DNA of 64,000 bases from Paraburkholderia monticola. Its GTDB lineage: Bacteria > Pseudomonadota > Gammaproteobacteria > Burkholderiales > Burkholderiaceae. A program made the translations under genes and the position numbers. A model generated the notes under the pieces. It saw nothing but the letters and a program-made list of their open reading frames with translations, had not been told where the DNA came from and searched no databases. The DNA is taken from positions 1 through 64,000 of the forward strand of contig NZ_LRBG01000037.1 in NCBI RefSeq assembly GCF_001580545.1, given 5' to 3'. This document shows, in pieces, positions 26,681 to 35,560 of the stretch. How positions within the stretch are numbered: the stretch's first letter is position 1; every line of letters begins with the position of its first letter.

Positions 26681-26694
26681 TAGGAATATTCCTA
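26681..26694. promoter_or_regulatory. 14-bp perfect palindrome, candidate regulator site
   Basis: TAGGAATATTCCTA is fully symmetric and lies between the NarL-type regulator and the lone receiver gene, 80 bp before the latter. It differs at one base from the RcsAB box consensus (TAAGAATATTCCTA) as I recall it; RcsB has the same LuxR-type DNA-binding fold as the adjacent regulator. It could drive the downstream genes. Confidence 0.5.
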
Positions 26695-26773
26695 CAACGA
26701 CTACCTGAACTCCTGGTAACACTTAAAGCCCCGCCGATACTTTTTTGAGATCAAGTCGCCAATACTGGTCGGC

Positions 26774-27220
26774 ATGGACACCACCATGTCAGCCACCGGA
26801 TCGAGAGTGTTCCTCGTCGACGACGCGACCGACGTCCGGCGCCGGTTTGCGCGCCTGATCGCGCTGATTCCCGGCATCGAAATCGCCGGGCAATCCACTG
26901 GCGTCGAGCACGCGTTCGACATCATCGTCGCGAGCCGCGCCAATGTCGCGGTGCTGGACCCGTGTTTCTCCGGCAAGACCAACCTTGCGCTGCTCGCGGC
27001 GCTCGCGCGGGTGAGGCCGTCCATCGTCAGTATCGTGCTGACCAATCACTGCGCGACGCCGTTTCGCCGCGCGTGCGAAGCGGCAGGCGCCGACTTCTTC
27101 TTCGACAAAACCTCGGAGTTCATCCTCGCCTGCCATGCCATCGAAGCGATTGCGTACGTGCGTCGCGCGCAATCGGCCTGTCCGCCTGGAGCCGATCATG
27201 CAAGTTGCAGCAGCCTGTGA
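26774..27220 (+). CDS. stand-alone receiver domain protein
   Basis: The 148-aa protein is a complete receiver without output domain: acidic pair Asp16/17 in LVDDATD, phospho-acceptor Asp62 in VLDPCFSG, Thr90 and Lys112. The residues after the acceptor (PCFSG in place of the usual xMP) are unusual. The C-terminal 15 residues are Cys/Ser-rich (SACPPGADHASCSSL) and could be redox-active. Its end overlaps the start of the FNR-type gene by 23 bases, which implies co-expression. It may be a phosphate sink or adaptor for the adjacent two-component pair. Confidence 0.75.
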   Translation: MDTTMSATGSRVFLVDDATDVRRRFARLIALIPGIEIAGQSTGVEHAFDIIVASRANVAVLDPCFSGKTNLALLAALARVRPSIVSIVLTNHCATPFRRACEAAGADFFFDKTSEFILACHAIEAIAYVRRAQSACPPGADHASCSSL

Positions 27221-27980
27221 ACCCCGTCACGACGCGCCTCGCGCCTCGCGCGCCGTGCCGATCCACGTGATGCCGCGCGGCGCCGCGCCACGCCACGCCA
27301 CGCCGCGCTGTTCCGCCTGCGCGATGCGCCAGATCTGCATGCCACCTGAGCTGACACCCGACCAACTCGCCCAACTCGACGAGGTAATCTGCTCGACGCG
27401 CTCGATCAAACGTGGCGAGGCGCTGTATCGCGCGGCCGACCCGTTTCAAAGCATCTACGCGATCCGCGCCGGGTCGTTCAAGACCGTGGTCATGCATCGC
27501 GACGGCCGCGAGCACGTGACCGGTTTCCAGATTGCCGGCGACACGCTCGGCCTCGACGGAATCTGCGGTGGCAAGCAGAATTGCGATGCGATCGCGCTCG
27601 AAGACAGCGTCGTGTGCATCATTCCGTTCACGCAGCTCGAGGCGATCTGCCGCGAGATGAAGCCGATGCAGCATCACATCTATCAGATGATGAGCAGCGA
27701 AATCGTCCGCGAATCGAGCCAGATGATGCTGCTCGGCACGATGAGCGCCGAACAGCGGGTCGCGACGTTTCTGCTGAACCTGTCGAAGCGCTTCAAGGCG
27801 CGCGGTTTTTCCGGCGCGGAGTTTCATCTGCGCATGACGCGCGAGGAGATCGGCTGCTTTCTGGGCATGAAGCTCGAAACCGTGAGCCGGATGTTCTCGA
27901 AGTTCCAGCGCGAGCGCCTCGTGCAGGCGAACGGCAAAACCATCCGCATCGAAGACGCGGAAGGCCTGGGGCGAGTCTGA
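27198..27980 (+). CDS. FNR/ANR-type oxygen-responsive regulator
   Basis: The 260-aa Crp/Fnr protein has the iron-sulfur cysteines C-x2-C-x5-C at 38, 41 and 47 and a fourth at 140, which aligns with E. coli FNR Cys122 (SVVCIIPF). The cNMP-like domain spans about 60-175 and the helix-turn-helix carries MKLETVSRM, giving the Glu-Ser-Arg triad that in FNR reads TTGAT half-sites. It should therefore form a 4Fe-4S dimer active without oxygen. Matching boxes occur upstream of at least six transcription units in the window. CTGGAG precedes the ATG, and the N-terminal 35 residues are an Arg/Ala/His-rich extension of unclear use. Confidence 0.93.
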   Translation: MQVAAACEPRHDAPRASRAVPIHVMPRGAAPRHATPRCSACAMRQICMPPELTPDQLAQLDEVICSTRSIKRGEALYRAADPFQSIYAIRAGSFKTVVMHRDGREHVTGFQIAGDTLGLDGICGGKQNCDAIALEDSVVCIIPFTQLEAICREMKPMQHHIYQMMSSEIVRESSQMMLLGTMSAEQRVATFLLNLSKRFKARGFSGAEFHLRMTREEIGCFLGMKLETVSRMFSKFQRERLVQANGKTIRIEDAEGLGRV

Positions 27981-28103
27981 GCGCCGGGCTCGACGCTCGC
28001 GTCCCATTCGTTCTCACGACATGCCGGGTGGAACAAGCGCTCCCGAACTGATATAACTCAGTGACTCGCGGTGCGCGACCTTGCCGGACCGCATGGAGGA
28101 GCG

Positions 28104-29204
28104 ATGGGTGTGTCGAGTGGCGAGTCTTCGCGCCGCGCTGGTGCGGCGTCCGTGTCGGACGTGCCCGTCGAGGATCGCTATTTCATGTTGGTCGAAGCGG
28201 TTCAGGACTACGCCATCTTCATGCTGGATCCCGCCGGCCGGGTGACGAGCTGGAATCCCGGCGCACAGCGCATCAAGGGCTATACGCCCGAAGAAATCAT
28301 CGGCCAGCATTTCTCGAAGTTCTATACCCCCGAAGACATCGCGGCCGGCAAGCCCGCCCGCGAACTGGAAACCGCTGCCGCCGTCGGCCGCACCGAGGAC
28401 GAAGGCTGGCGCGTGCGGCGCGACGGCTCGCGTTTCTGGGCCAACGTGGTCGTCTCCGCCGTGCACGATGCGTCGGGCGCCTTGCTCGGCTTCGCCAAGG
28501 TCACGCGCGACCTGACCGAGCGCATGCGCCTCGCGGAACTCGAACGTGCGAGCGAAGTATCCACCCACGTGCAGATCGCCCGTGAAAACGAGCAAAAACG
28601 GATCGCACGCGAACTGCACGACGACCTCGGCCAACGGCTGACCGCGCTAAAAATGAGCGTCGCGCTGCTCGAAGCGAACCTGAACAAGCAGACCGCCACC
28701 GCGCCGCTCGCCGCGCAAACGCATGAACTGCAAACGCAGATCGACTGGATGGCCGCGTCGCTGCGGCGCATCGCCGCCGACCTGCGGCCCCCGCTGCTCG
28801 ACGACCTCGGGCTTGCCGCCGCGCTCGACTGGCTGGTCGAAGACTTCACGAAGCGCTACCGCGTGCGGGCAAGCGTTCATCTGGAGCCGGCCGAACCGGA
28901 ATTCGGCGAATTCGCGGCGACGGCGCTGTTTCGCATCGTCCAGGAGGCGTTGACGAACGTCGCACGGCACGCGAACGCACGGCGCGTGCGCATCGACCTG
29001 GTCTGCGACGGACCCATCATCTCGCTCGATATCGACGATGATGGCGTGGGCGTCGCACTGGATCAGCCGCCGGCAAAGAATTCGTTCGGTCTGGTCGGCA
29101 TACGCGAACGCGTGCGGCAGTTGCGCGGCACTGTCTCGTTCATCAGCTCGCCCGGCACTGGCTTCAGGATCTCGATCCAGATCCCGGCCGACGCCCTCGC
29201 GTAA
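28104..29204 (+). CDS. PAS-domain sensor histidine kinase, NarX/HisKA_3 type
   Basis: The 366-aa soluble protein has a PAS domain (about 22-140; YAIFMLDPAGRVTSWNPGAQRIKGY), a short coiled linker, a HisKA_3 dimerisation domain with RELHDDLGQRL (His172) and an ATPase domain with EALTNVARHA, DDDGVG and FGLVGIRERV. GGAGGAGCG precedes the ATG. No membrane segment is present, so the PAS domain senses a cytoplasmic cue, perhaps redox or oxygen given the setting; no heme-binding histidine can be assigned with confidence. It probably phosphorylates the NarL-type regulator at 26009. Confidence 0.9.
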   Translation: MGVSSGESSRRAGAASVSDVPVEDRYFMLVEAVQDYAIFMLDPAGRVTSWNPGAQRIKGYTPEEIIGQHFSKFYTPEDIAAGKPARELETAAAVGRTEDEGWRVRRDGSRFWANVVVSAVHDASGALLGFAKVTRDLTERMRLAELERASEVSTHVQIARENEQKRIARELHDDLGQRLTALKMSVALLEANLNKQTATAPLAAQTHELQTQIDWMAASLRRIAADLRPPLLDDLGLAAALDWLVEDFTKRYRVRASVHLEPAEPEFGEFAATALFRIVQEALTNVARHANARRVRIDLVCDGPIISLDIDDDGVGVALDQPPAKNSFGLVGIRERVRQLRGTVSFISSPGTGFRISIQIPADALA

Positions 29205-29228
29205 CGCTCGCCACGTTGTGGCGCGGAG

Positions 29229-29699
29229 TTACGGCGCTGGCGCCTCCTCCTCGCTCTGCACGCGCATGAGCAACACCGGACAGCGCGAGAAACGCAGCAC
29301 GCGCTCCGCCACGCTGCCGATCACGAGGCGCCGCACGCCGCGCCGTCCATGCGTGCCCATCACGATCACGTCGGCGTGGATCTGCTCGGCGTGGCGCAGC
29401 ACGATACTGGCGACGTCGTCCGACAGGCTGTCCGATTCGATCAGCTCGGTGCGGCATGGCACCTCGGCGTCGACGCAGGTCTGCTCGGCATCGTCGAGCA
29501 CCGAGCGGCCGTCCTGGCGCAGCGCTTCGGTCAGCGCCATCGGGTCGTAGTAGCCGGCATAGGAAAACAGCGGGGTCTTGTCGACCACATAAACCGGATG
29601 CACGACGCCCTTCGTCAACGCGGCGAGTTTCACCGCTTCTTTGAGCGCGCGCTTCGAGAAGCTGCTGCCATCGAGCGCGACGAGAATATGCTGGTACAT
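29229..29699 (-). CDS. universal stress protein
   Basis: The 156-aa UspA protein starts MYQHILVALDGSSFSKRALKEAV and has the signature VMGTHGRRGVRRLVIGSVAERVLR, so it should bind ATP. It ends in an acidic tail (VQSEEEAPAP). The gene is 50 bp downstream of the two-domain stress protein gene on the same strand and is probably read from the same FNR-type promoter near 30.85 kb. Confidence 0.92.
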   Translation of the reverse strand: MYQHILVALDGSSFSKRALKEAVKLAALTKGVVHPVYVVDKTPLFSYAGYYDPMALTEALRQDGRSVLDDAEQTCVDAEVPCRTELIESDSLSDDVASIVLRHAEQIHADVIVMGTHGRRGVRRLVIGSVAERVLRFSRCPVLLMRVQSEEEAPAP

Positions 29700-29749
29700 G
29701 CCGACTCTCCACTGAGGTTGGATTTTTCGACGCGCGCCGCGCGCCGCCG

Positions 29750-30751
29750 CTACAGATAAAACAGCCCACCCGCGCTGCCCAGGTACGGCTCCGAGAACTC
29801 GCCGCGCGGTGCCGCGGCCCCCCGCCACGATGATCCGCCGCGCGGACACACGAGCACGGGACAAGCCGCGTCGCGCAGCGTGCGCGAAGTCACGTGTCCC
29901 GGCAACGGATGCGGCGCGCCGCGCATACCGTGCGAGCCCATTACGATCAGATCCGCGTGCCAGCGTTCCGCTTCGCCGAGGATCGCGGTCGACGCGTCGC
30001 CGGAATCGTCGTCGAACTCGAGCAACGCCGTTTCGGCCACGCGCCGGCTTTGTTCGAGCATCGTCGCGCCGCGCCGCAACACATCGATGCGATGCTGCGA
30101 CACGGCTTCGAACGGCAGCCATTCGCACCACGCGAAGCGATCGTCGGCCGCATACACGACCTTGATGTGCGCGTCGGGCGGCGCGACCGCGAGCGCGGTG
30201 CGCAGCGCGTCGAGCGCGGTGTCGCTGCCATCGATCGCGACCAGCACGCGGCTCGCCGCCGACGCATCGCTCGCGCCGACCGGGCTCGCCGGCAGATACA
30301 GAACCGGGCGCCCTGTCGACGCGACCAGTTCCTCGGGATCGATGCGGCTGTCCCGGCGATGTTCGCGCGGATGCGCGGCCACCGCAATCAGATCCGCGTC
30401 CCATTGCGCCGCCGCGTGAGCGAGCGCTTCGGCCGCACCCTGATGCAAGGCGGTGAGGTCAACGATCTCCGCATCGGTCGCCGCGACGACGCCGCGCAAC
30501 GCGAGCACCGCATCGCGCAGCGTGGCCTGCGCGCCGTGCAGCATCGCGCGATGCGCCTCGCACCAGTCGGGATAGCTGAGCATCAGCGTCGGATAAAGCG
30601 CGGCGGGATTGCAGACGATATCGACGAGACGAAAGCGCGCATCCGCGGCGGCGAACCGCTGGGCGGCGCGCGTGCCGGACGGCAGTCCGGTGCCGCCCGC
30701 GGACGCGATCATCACGCGGTGGAAGGTGTTGCGCTCAGTCGGAGTGGTCAT
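29750..30751 (-). CDS. universal stress protein, two UspA domains
   Basis: The 333-aa protein contains two UspA domains: the first (about 10-155) begins FHRVMIASAGGTG and ends with IAVAAHPREHRRDSRIDPEELVAST; the second (about 165-310) begins SRVLVAIDGSDTALDALRTAL and ends with VMGSHGMRGAPHPLPGHVTSR. Both end in strand motifs of the Usp core. The start MTTPTERNTF is the last plausible Met before the conserved part. The C-terminal ~30 residues are extra. It is preceded by the most symmetric FNR box of the window. Confidence 0.88.
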   Translation of the reverse strand: MTTPTERNTFHRVMIASAGGTGLPSGTRAAQRFAAADARFRLVDIVCNPAALYPTLMLSYPDWCEAHRAMLHGAQATLRDAVLALRGVVAATDAEIVDLTALHQGAAEALAHAAAQWDADLIAVAAHPREHRRDSRIDPEELVASTGRPVLYLPASPVGASDASAASRVLVAIDGSDTALDALRTALAVAPPDAHIKVVYAADDRFAWCEWLPFEAVSQHRIDVLRRGATMLEQSRRVAETALLEFDDDSGDASTAILGEAERWHADLIVMGSHGMRGAPHPLPGHVTSRTLRDAACPVLVCPRGGSSWRGAAAPRGEFSEPYLGSAGGLFYL

Positions 30752-30819
30752 CGGCTTTCCTCGGATCGTCGCCCCGCGCGACGGCCAGCGGCGGCAGGAA
30801 CCCATCGGTTCGCGCTTAA

Positions 30820-30860
30820 ATCATGACCGCCGAGGCGGACGACGTCTTGATCTGCATCAA
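30820..30860 (-). promoter_or_regulatory. consensus FNR box and -10 hexamer
   Basis: TTGATCTGCATCAA at 30847-30860 matches TTGAT-N4-ATCAA exactly. On the minus strand CATGAT (30820-30825) begins 28.5 nt from the centre. The stress protein gene starts about 69 nt further. The box abuts the stop codon of the upstream alcohol dehydrogenase gene (30864). Confidence 0.7.
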
Positions 30861-30863
30861 GCC

Positions 30864-31850
30864 TCAACGAACCGCGAGCACGGCCGCGCCGGTGAGCCTG
30901 CCATTGCGCAGATCGTCGAGCGCGCGGTTCGCGTCGCGCAACGGGTAAGTGGTCGTCTCGATCGTGAACCGGATTTCGGCAGCGCTGCGCATGAACGCAA
31001 GCCCATCGTCGCGGGTCAGATTCGCGACCGACACGACGCGTCGCTCGCCCCACAGAAACGCGTACGGGAACGAGGGAATGTCGCTCATGTGGATGCCGCC
31101 GCACACCACCACACCGCCTTTCGCGACCGACTGCAACGCCCGCGGCACGAGTGCGCCGACCGGCGCGAACAGCAGCGCCGCGTCGAGTTCGACGGGCGGC
31201 GCCTCGTCGCTGCCGCCGGCCCACGCCGCGCCGAGTCGCAGCGCGAGTTGCTGGGCCGCATGATCGCCGGGACGCGTGAACGCATAGACGCTACGCTGCT
31301 GATGACGCGCGACCTGCGCGACGAGATGCGCGGCCGCGCCGAAGCCGTAGATGCCGATCCGTTCGGCGTCGCCCGCCATGCTCAGCGTGCGATAGCCGAT
31401 CAGACCCGCGCACAGCAGCGGCGCGGCCTCGATATCGCTGTAGTGCGACGGCAGATGGAAGCAGTAGCGGCTATCGGCGACCGTGCGCTCGGCGTAGCCG
31501 CCGTCGATCGTGTAGCCGGTGAAGCCCGCGTCGTCGCAAAGGTTCTCGCGAGCGGACAGACAGTAGCGGCAGTGGCCGCAGGTACGCCCGACCCACGGCA
31601 CGCCGACCCGTTCACCCACCGCGAAGCCGGTCACGCCCGCGCCCAACTCCGCCACCACACCGACGATTTCGTGGCCCGGAATCACCGGCCGTTTCGGATG
31701 CTCCAGTTCGCGGTCGACCAGATGCAGGTCCGTGCGGCACACGCCGCAGGCATGAACGTCGATCAGAATCTCGCCGGCACCGGGCCGCGGATCCGGCACT
31801 TCGCGCTCGGCCAGCATCGCCGAGCTGCCATCGAACACCATCGCTCGCAT
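30864..31850 (-). CDS. zinc-dependent alcohol dehydrogenase
   Basis: The 328-aa medium-chain dehydrogenase has the catalytic zinc ligands in HACGVCRTDLH and IPGHE, the structural zinc loop GRTCGHCRYCLSARENLC with four cysteines, and a nucleotide domain with the abnormal glycine motif IGIYGFGAAAH. GGAGG precedes the ATG. Enzymes like this interconvert alcohols and aldehydes with NAD(P)H; in the setting of phaB and the FNR boxes it would fit fermentative disposal of reducing power. The closest physiological substrate is not clear. Confidence 0.88.
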   Translation of the reverse strand: MRAMVFDGSSAMLAEREVPDPRPGAGEILIDVHACGVCRTDLHLVDRELEHPKRPVIPGHEIVGVVAELGAGVTGFAVGERVGVPWVGRTCGHCRYCLSARENLCDDAGFTGYTIDGGYAERTVADSRYCFHLPSHYSDIEAAPLLCAGLIGYRTLSMAGDAERIGIYGFGAAAHLVAQVARHQQRSVYAFTRPGDHAAQQLALRLGAAWAGGSDEAPPVELDAALLFAPVGALVPRALQSVAKGGVVVCGGIHMSDIPSFPYAFLWGERRVVSVANLTRDDGLAFMRSAAEIRFTIETTTYPLRDANRALDDLRNGRLTGAAVLAVR

Positions 31851-31951
31851 CGGGTCCTCCTTCGGACGCGTTGGCGGCCACCGGCGCGCGGCCGCCTTCA
31901 ACGGCCTGGGTGCGCCATTGTGTCGCGCGATCGGTCGGCGCCGTGGGCCGT

Positions 31952-31992
31952 TTGATCGAGGTCAATAAAGCCCATTTCGGCGTCCCTACACT
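31952..31992 (+). promoter_or_regulatory. FNR-like box and -10 hexamer for cytochrome c gene
   Basis: TTGATCGAGGTCAA at 31952-31965 is an FNR-like box. TACACT at 31987-31992 begins 28.5 nt from its centre, the class II distance, and the gene start follows 31 nt later. On the other strand I see no good -10 for the alcohol dehydrogenase, although it could share the site. Confidence 0.65.
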
Positions 31993-32022
31993 GATCTTAT
32001 TCCTGATGCGGGAGCACGTGCC

Positions 32023-32358
32023 GTGATTGCGCAAATCCGAAATTGTCTGCTGATGTGCGCGGCGTCGGCGCTGACGACCGGCCTCGCTTATGGCGAACCC
32101 GAGCCGAGCGCGCTGGTCGATCAGCAGCACTGCATGTTTTGCCATACGCGCGATGCGCCGTTTCTCGCGCCGTCGTTCCAGCAGATCGCGGAGCGCTATC
32201 GCAATTCGCCCGACGCGCAGGCGATGCTCGAGCACAAGCTGCGGCTCGGCGGCAAGGCGCATTGGGGCGATACGCCGATGCCGCCGGCAGCCGAGCGCGG
32301 CGGGCCGCTGTCGGCCGAGGATGCGCACACGCTGGTGCTATGGGTACTTAGTCAATAG
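32023..32358 (+). CDS. periplasmic monoheme cytochrome c
   Basis: The 111-aa protein has an N-terminal signal peptide (cut near AYG, residue 24), a CMFCH heme-binding motif (37-41) and a downstream GDTPMPP segment with the likely axial Met86. The start is GTG. Size and motif fit class I cytochromes that carry electrons to terminal oxidases or reductases. The FNR-type promoter upstream suggests use under low oxygen. Confidence 0.88.
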   Translation: MIAQIRNCLLMCAASALTTGLAYGEPEPSALVDQQHCMFCHTRDAPFLAPSFQQIAERYRNSPDAQAMLEHKLRLGGKAHWGDTPMPPAAERGGPLSAEDAHTLVLWVLSQ

Positions 32359-32393
32359 AGCAGGATCAGTTTTTCACGTAGCGGAGAGTCATC

Positions 32394-32767
32394 ATGCGTT
32401 TGACCGTTCATCTCGACACGTTCGATCGTGTCAACCCGATGCCTTCGCCATTCTCTGGCTCGACAAGGACACGCGGCAATGGTCGCGCGAAGGTCACTTT
32501 GGGGTCGAACTGCCCGAATGGGGCACGCTGCATGTGGATTGCGGCAATACGCTGGTTTGCGGTCCGCACAGCGCCGTGCCGGTCTGCGTGCTCGAGGGAC
32601 TTGATCTGAATCAGGTCGACGGGCCGTTCGAAAGCGAGATCGGACGCGTGCAGTGGTGCGGCGAACGCTGCCGCGACCTGATGACCGGCCACTGGCGCGT
32701 GCAGTGCATCGACGTCGAACAGACGGAGCCTGAAAACAGCGTATTCGCGACCGGTGAAGACGTTTGA
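32394..32767 (+). pseudogene. frameshifted small gene downstream of cytochrome c
   Basis: An ATG with CGGAGAG before it starts the frame MRLTVHLDTFDRVNP, but that frame then reads nonsense. From 32438 on, another frame continues naturally as DAFAILWLDKDTRQWSREGH and runs to a stop at 32767 with protein-like sequence (four cysteines, many acidic residues). Adding one base in the CCC run at 32435-32437 would join them into a 124-aa protein. Either a one-base deletion has broken the gene or the sequence has an error there. I do not recognise the family; the intact protein would be soluble and acidic. It lies in the low-oxygen block, 35 bp after the cytochrome gene. Confidence 0.65.
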
Positions 32768-32798
32768 AGCGGGGCGTGACGCCAACGCCCCATGCACA

Positions 32799-34217
<1,419 letters not shown>

Positions 34218-34234
34218 CGAGTATCTCCAGTGGG

Positions 34235-35506
34235 TCAGGCGAGCAGCGCCGCGGCGCGCGCCTGCAGCGATTGGGTTTGCGATTGTGCTTGTGATTCCGA
34301 GCGCACTGGCGAGAGCGGCGCCTCATGCCGCAGCGAGCGCAGATAGCTGCGGTCGAGCCCGGCGATATCGCTACAACCCAACAAGCCGAGCGCCCGGTCG
34401 ATTTCGCTTTTGAGGATGTCGATGGCGCGTTCGACGCCCGGCTGACCGCCCGCGCTCAAACCGTAGGTGGTCGCGCGTCCGAGCAGCACCGCGTCGGCGC
34501 CCAGCGCAATCGCCTTCAGGATCTCGGAGCCGCGCCGAAATCCGCCGTCGAGCATCACGCAGAGCTTGCCGCCGACCTGCTCGACGACTTCGGGCAGCAC
34601 GTCCATCGCCGATACCGCGCTGTCGAGCTGGCGCCCGCCGTGGTTCGACAGCACGATGCCGTCGACGCCCGTCTCCAGCGCCTTCAGCGCATCCGGCGCG
34701 CCGAGCACCCCTTTGACGATCAGCCGACGCGGCCACAGATCGCGCAGCCAGCGGATATCGTCCCACGATAGCGACGGGTCGAGTTGCTGGCCCAACGTGA
34801 TCGTCGCGCCCTTCACGCTGTCCTGCCCCGGCGGCAGCAGGTCGCCGAGATTCGCGAAGCGCGGCATGCCGTTCGGCCACAGCACGTTGGCCATCCAGCG
34901 CGGATGGCGCAGCACGTCGAACTTGTTGCGCCAGTCGAGTTTCAACGGCTCGATGTAGTTGCGCAGGTCCCATTCGCGCTTGCCGAACACCGCGCTATCG
35001 GTCGTGACGACCAGCGCCTCGATGCCCGCCGCCTTCGCGCGCTGCGCCAGTTTCGCGAGAAATTCGCGCGTGCGGTACATGTAGACCTGCATCCACACGC
35101 GGCCGCCCGCGCGCCGCACGACCTCCTCCAGCGCGACCGTCGAGACGTTGCTCAGCACGAACGGAATGCCGGCCGCCGCCGCCGCACTGGCCAGCTTGAC
35201 GTCGCCTTCGCGAAACATCAGTCCGCTATAGCCGGTCGGACCGATCATGAACGGCGATGCGCTGCGCTCGCCGAACAGCGTCACGCTCTGATCGCGGTGC
35301 TCGACGTTCACCAGCGTGCGCGGCAGAAAAGCGATTTCGCCGAACACGTCGCGATTGCGGCGCAGCGTCGCTTCGTCTTCGGCGCCGCCCTCGACATACT
35401 CGAAACAGAAATTCGGCAGACGCTGGCGAGCCATCGCGCGCAGATCGTCGATGCTGTGCGCGCGCTTCACGTCGCGGCCCGAATAAAGCCGGCGTTCCAA
35501 TTGCAA
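34235..35506 (-). CDS. FMN-dependent L-2-hydroxyacid dehydrogenase (LldD type)
   Basis: The 423-aa protein has the TIM-barrel alpha-hydroxyacid dehydrogenase fold: YVEGGAEDEATLRRN near the N-terminus, GPTGYSGLM, QVYMYRTREF, LSNHGGRQLD with the catalytic histidine, and DGGFRRGSEILKAIALGADAVLLGR for FMN phosphate binding. Members include L-lactate and mandelate dehydrogenases. The last ~25 residues are a Gln/Ser/Ala-rich tail absent from shorter members. It is likely co-transcribed with the FAD enzyme downstream. Confidence 0.9.
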   Translation of the reverse strand: MQLERRLYSGRDVKRAHSIDDLRAMARQRLPNFCFEYVEGGAEDEATLRRNRDVFGEIAFLPRTLVNVEHRDQSVTLFGERSASPFMIGPTGYSGLMFREGDVKLASAAAAAGIPFVLSNVSTVALEEVVRRAGGRVWMQVYMYRTREFLAKLAQRAKAAGIEALVVTTDSAVFGKREWDLRNYIEPLKLDWRNKFDVLRHPRWMANVLWPNGMPRFANLGDLLPPGQDSVKGATITLGQQLDPSLSWDDIRWLRDLWPRRLIVKGVLGAPDALKALETGVDGIVLSNHGGRQLDSAVSAMDVLPEVVEQVGGKLCVMLDGGFRRGSEILKAIALGADAVLLGRATTYGLSAGGQPGVERAIDILKSEIDRALGLLGCSDIAGLDRSYLRSLRHEAPLSPVRSESQAQSQTQSLQARAAALLA

Positions 35507-35560
35507 CCTCCAGTGCGTGATTTATTTGATTGTTTAGTCGTGTCGCCGCCATGCACCGGC

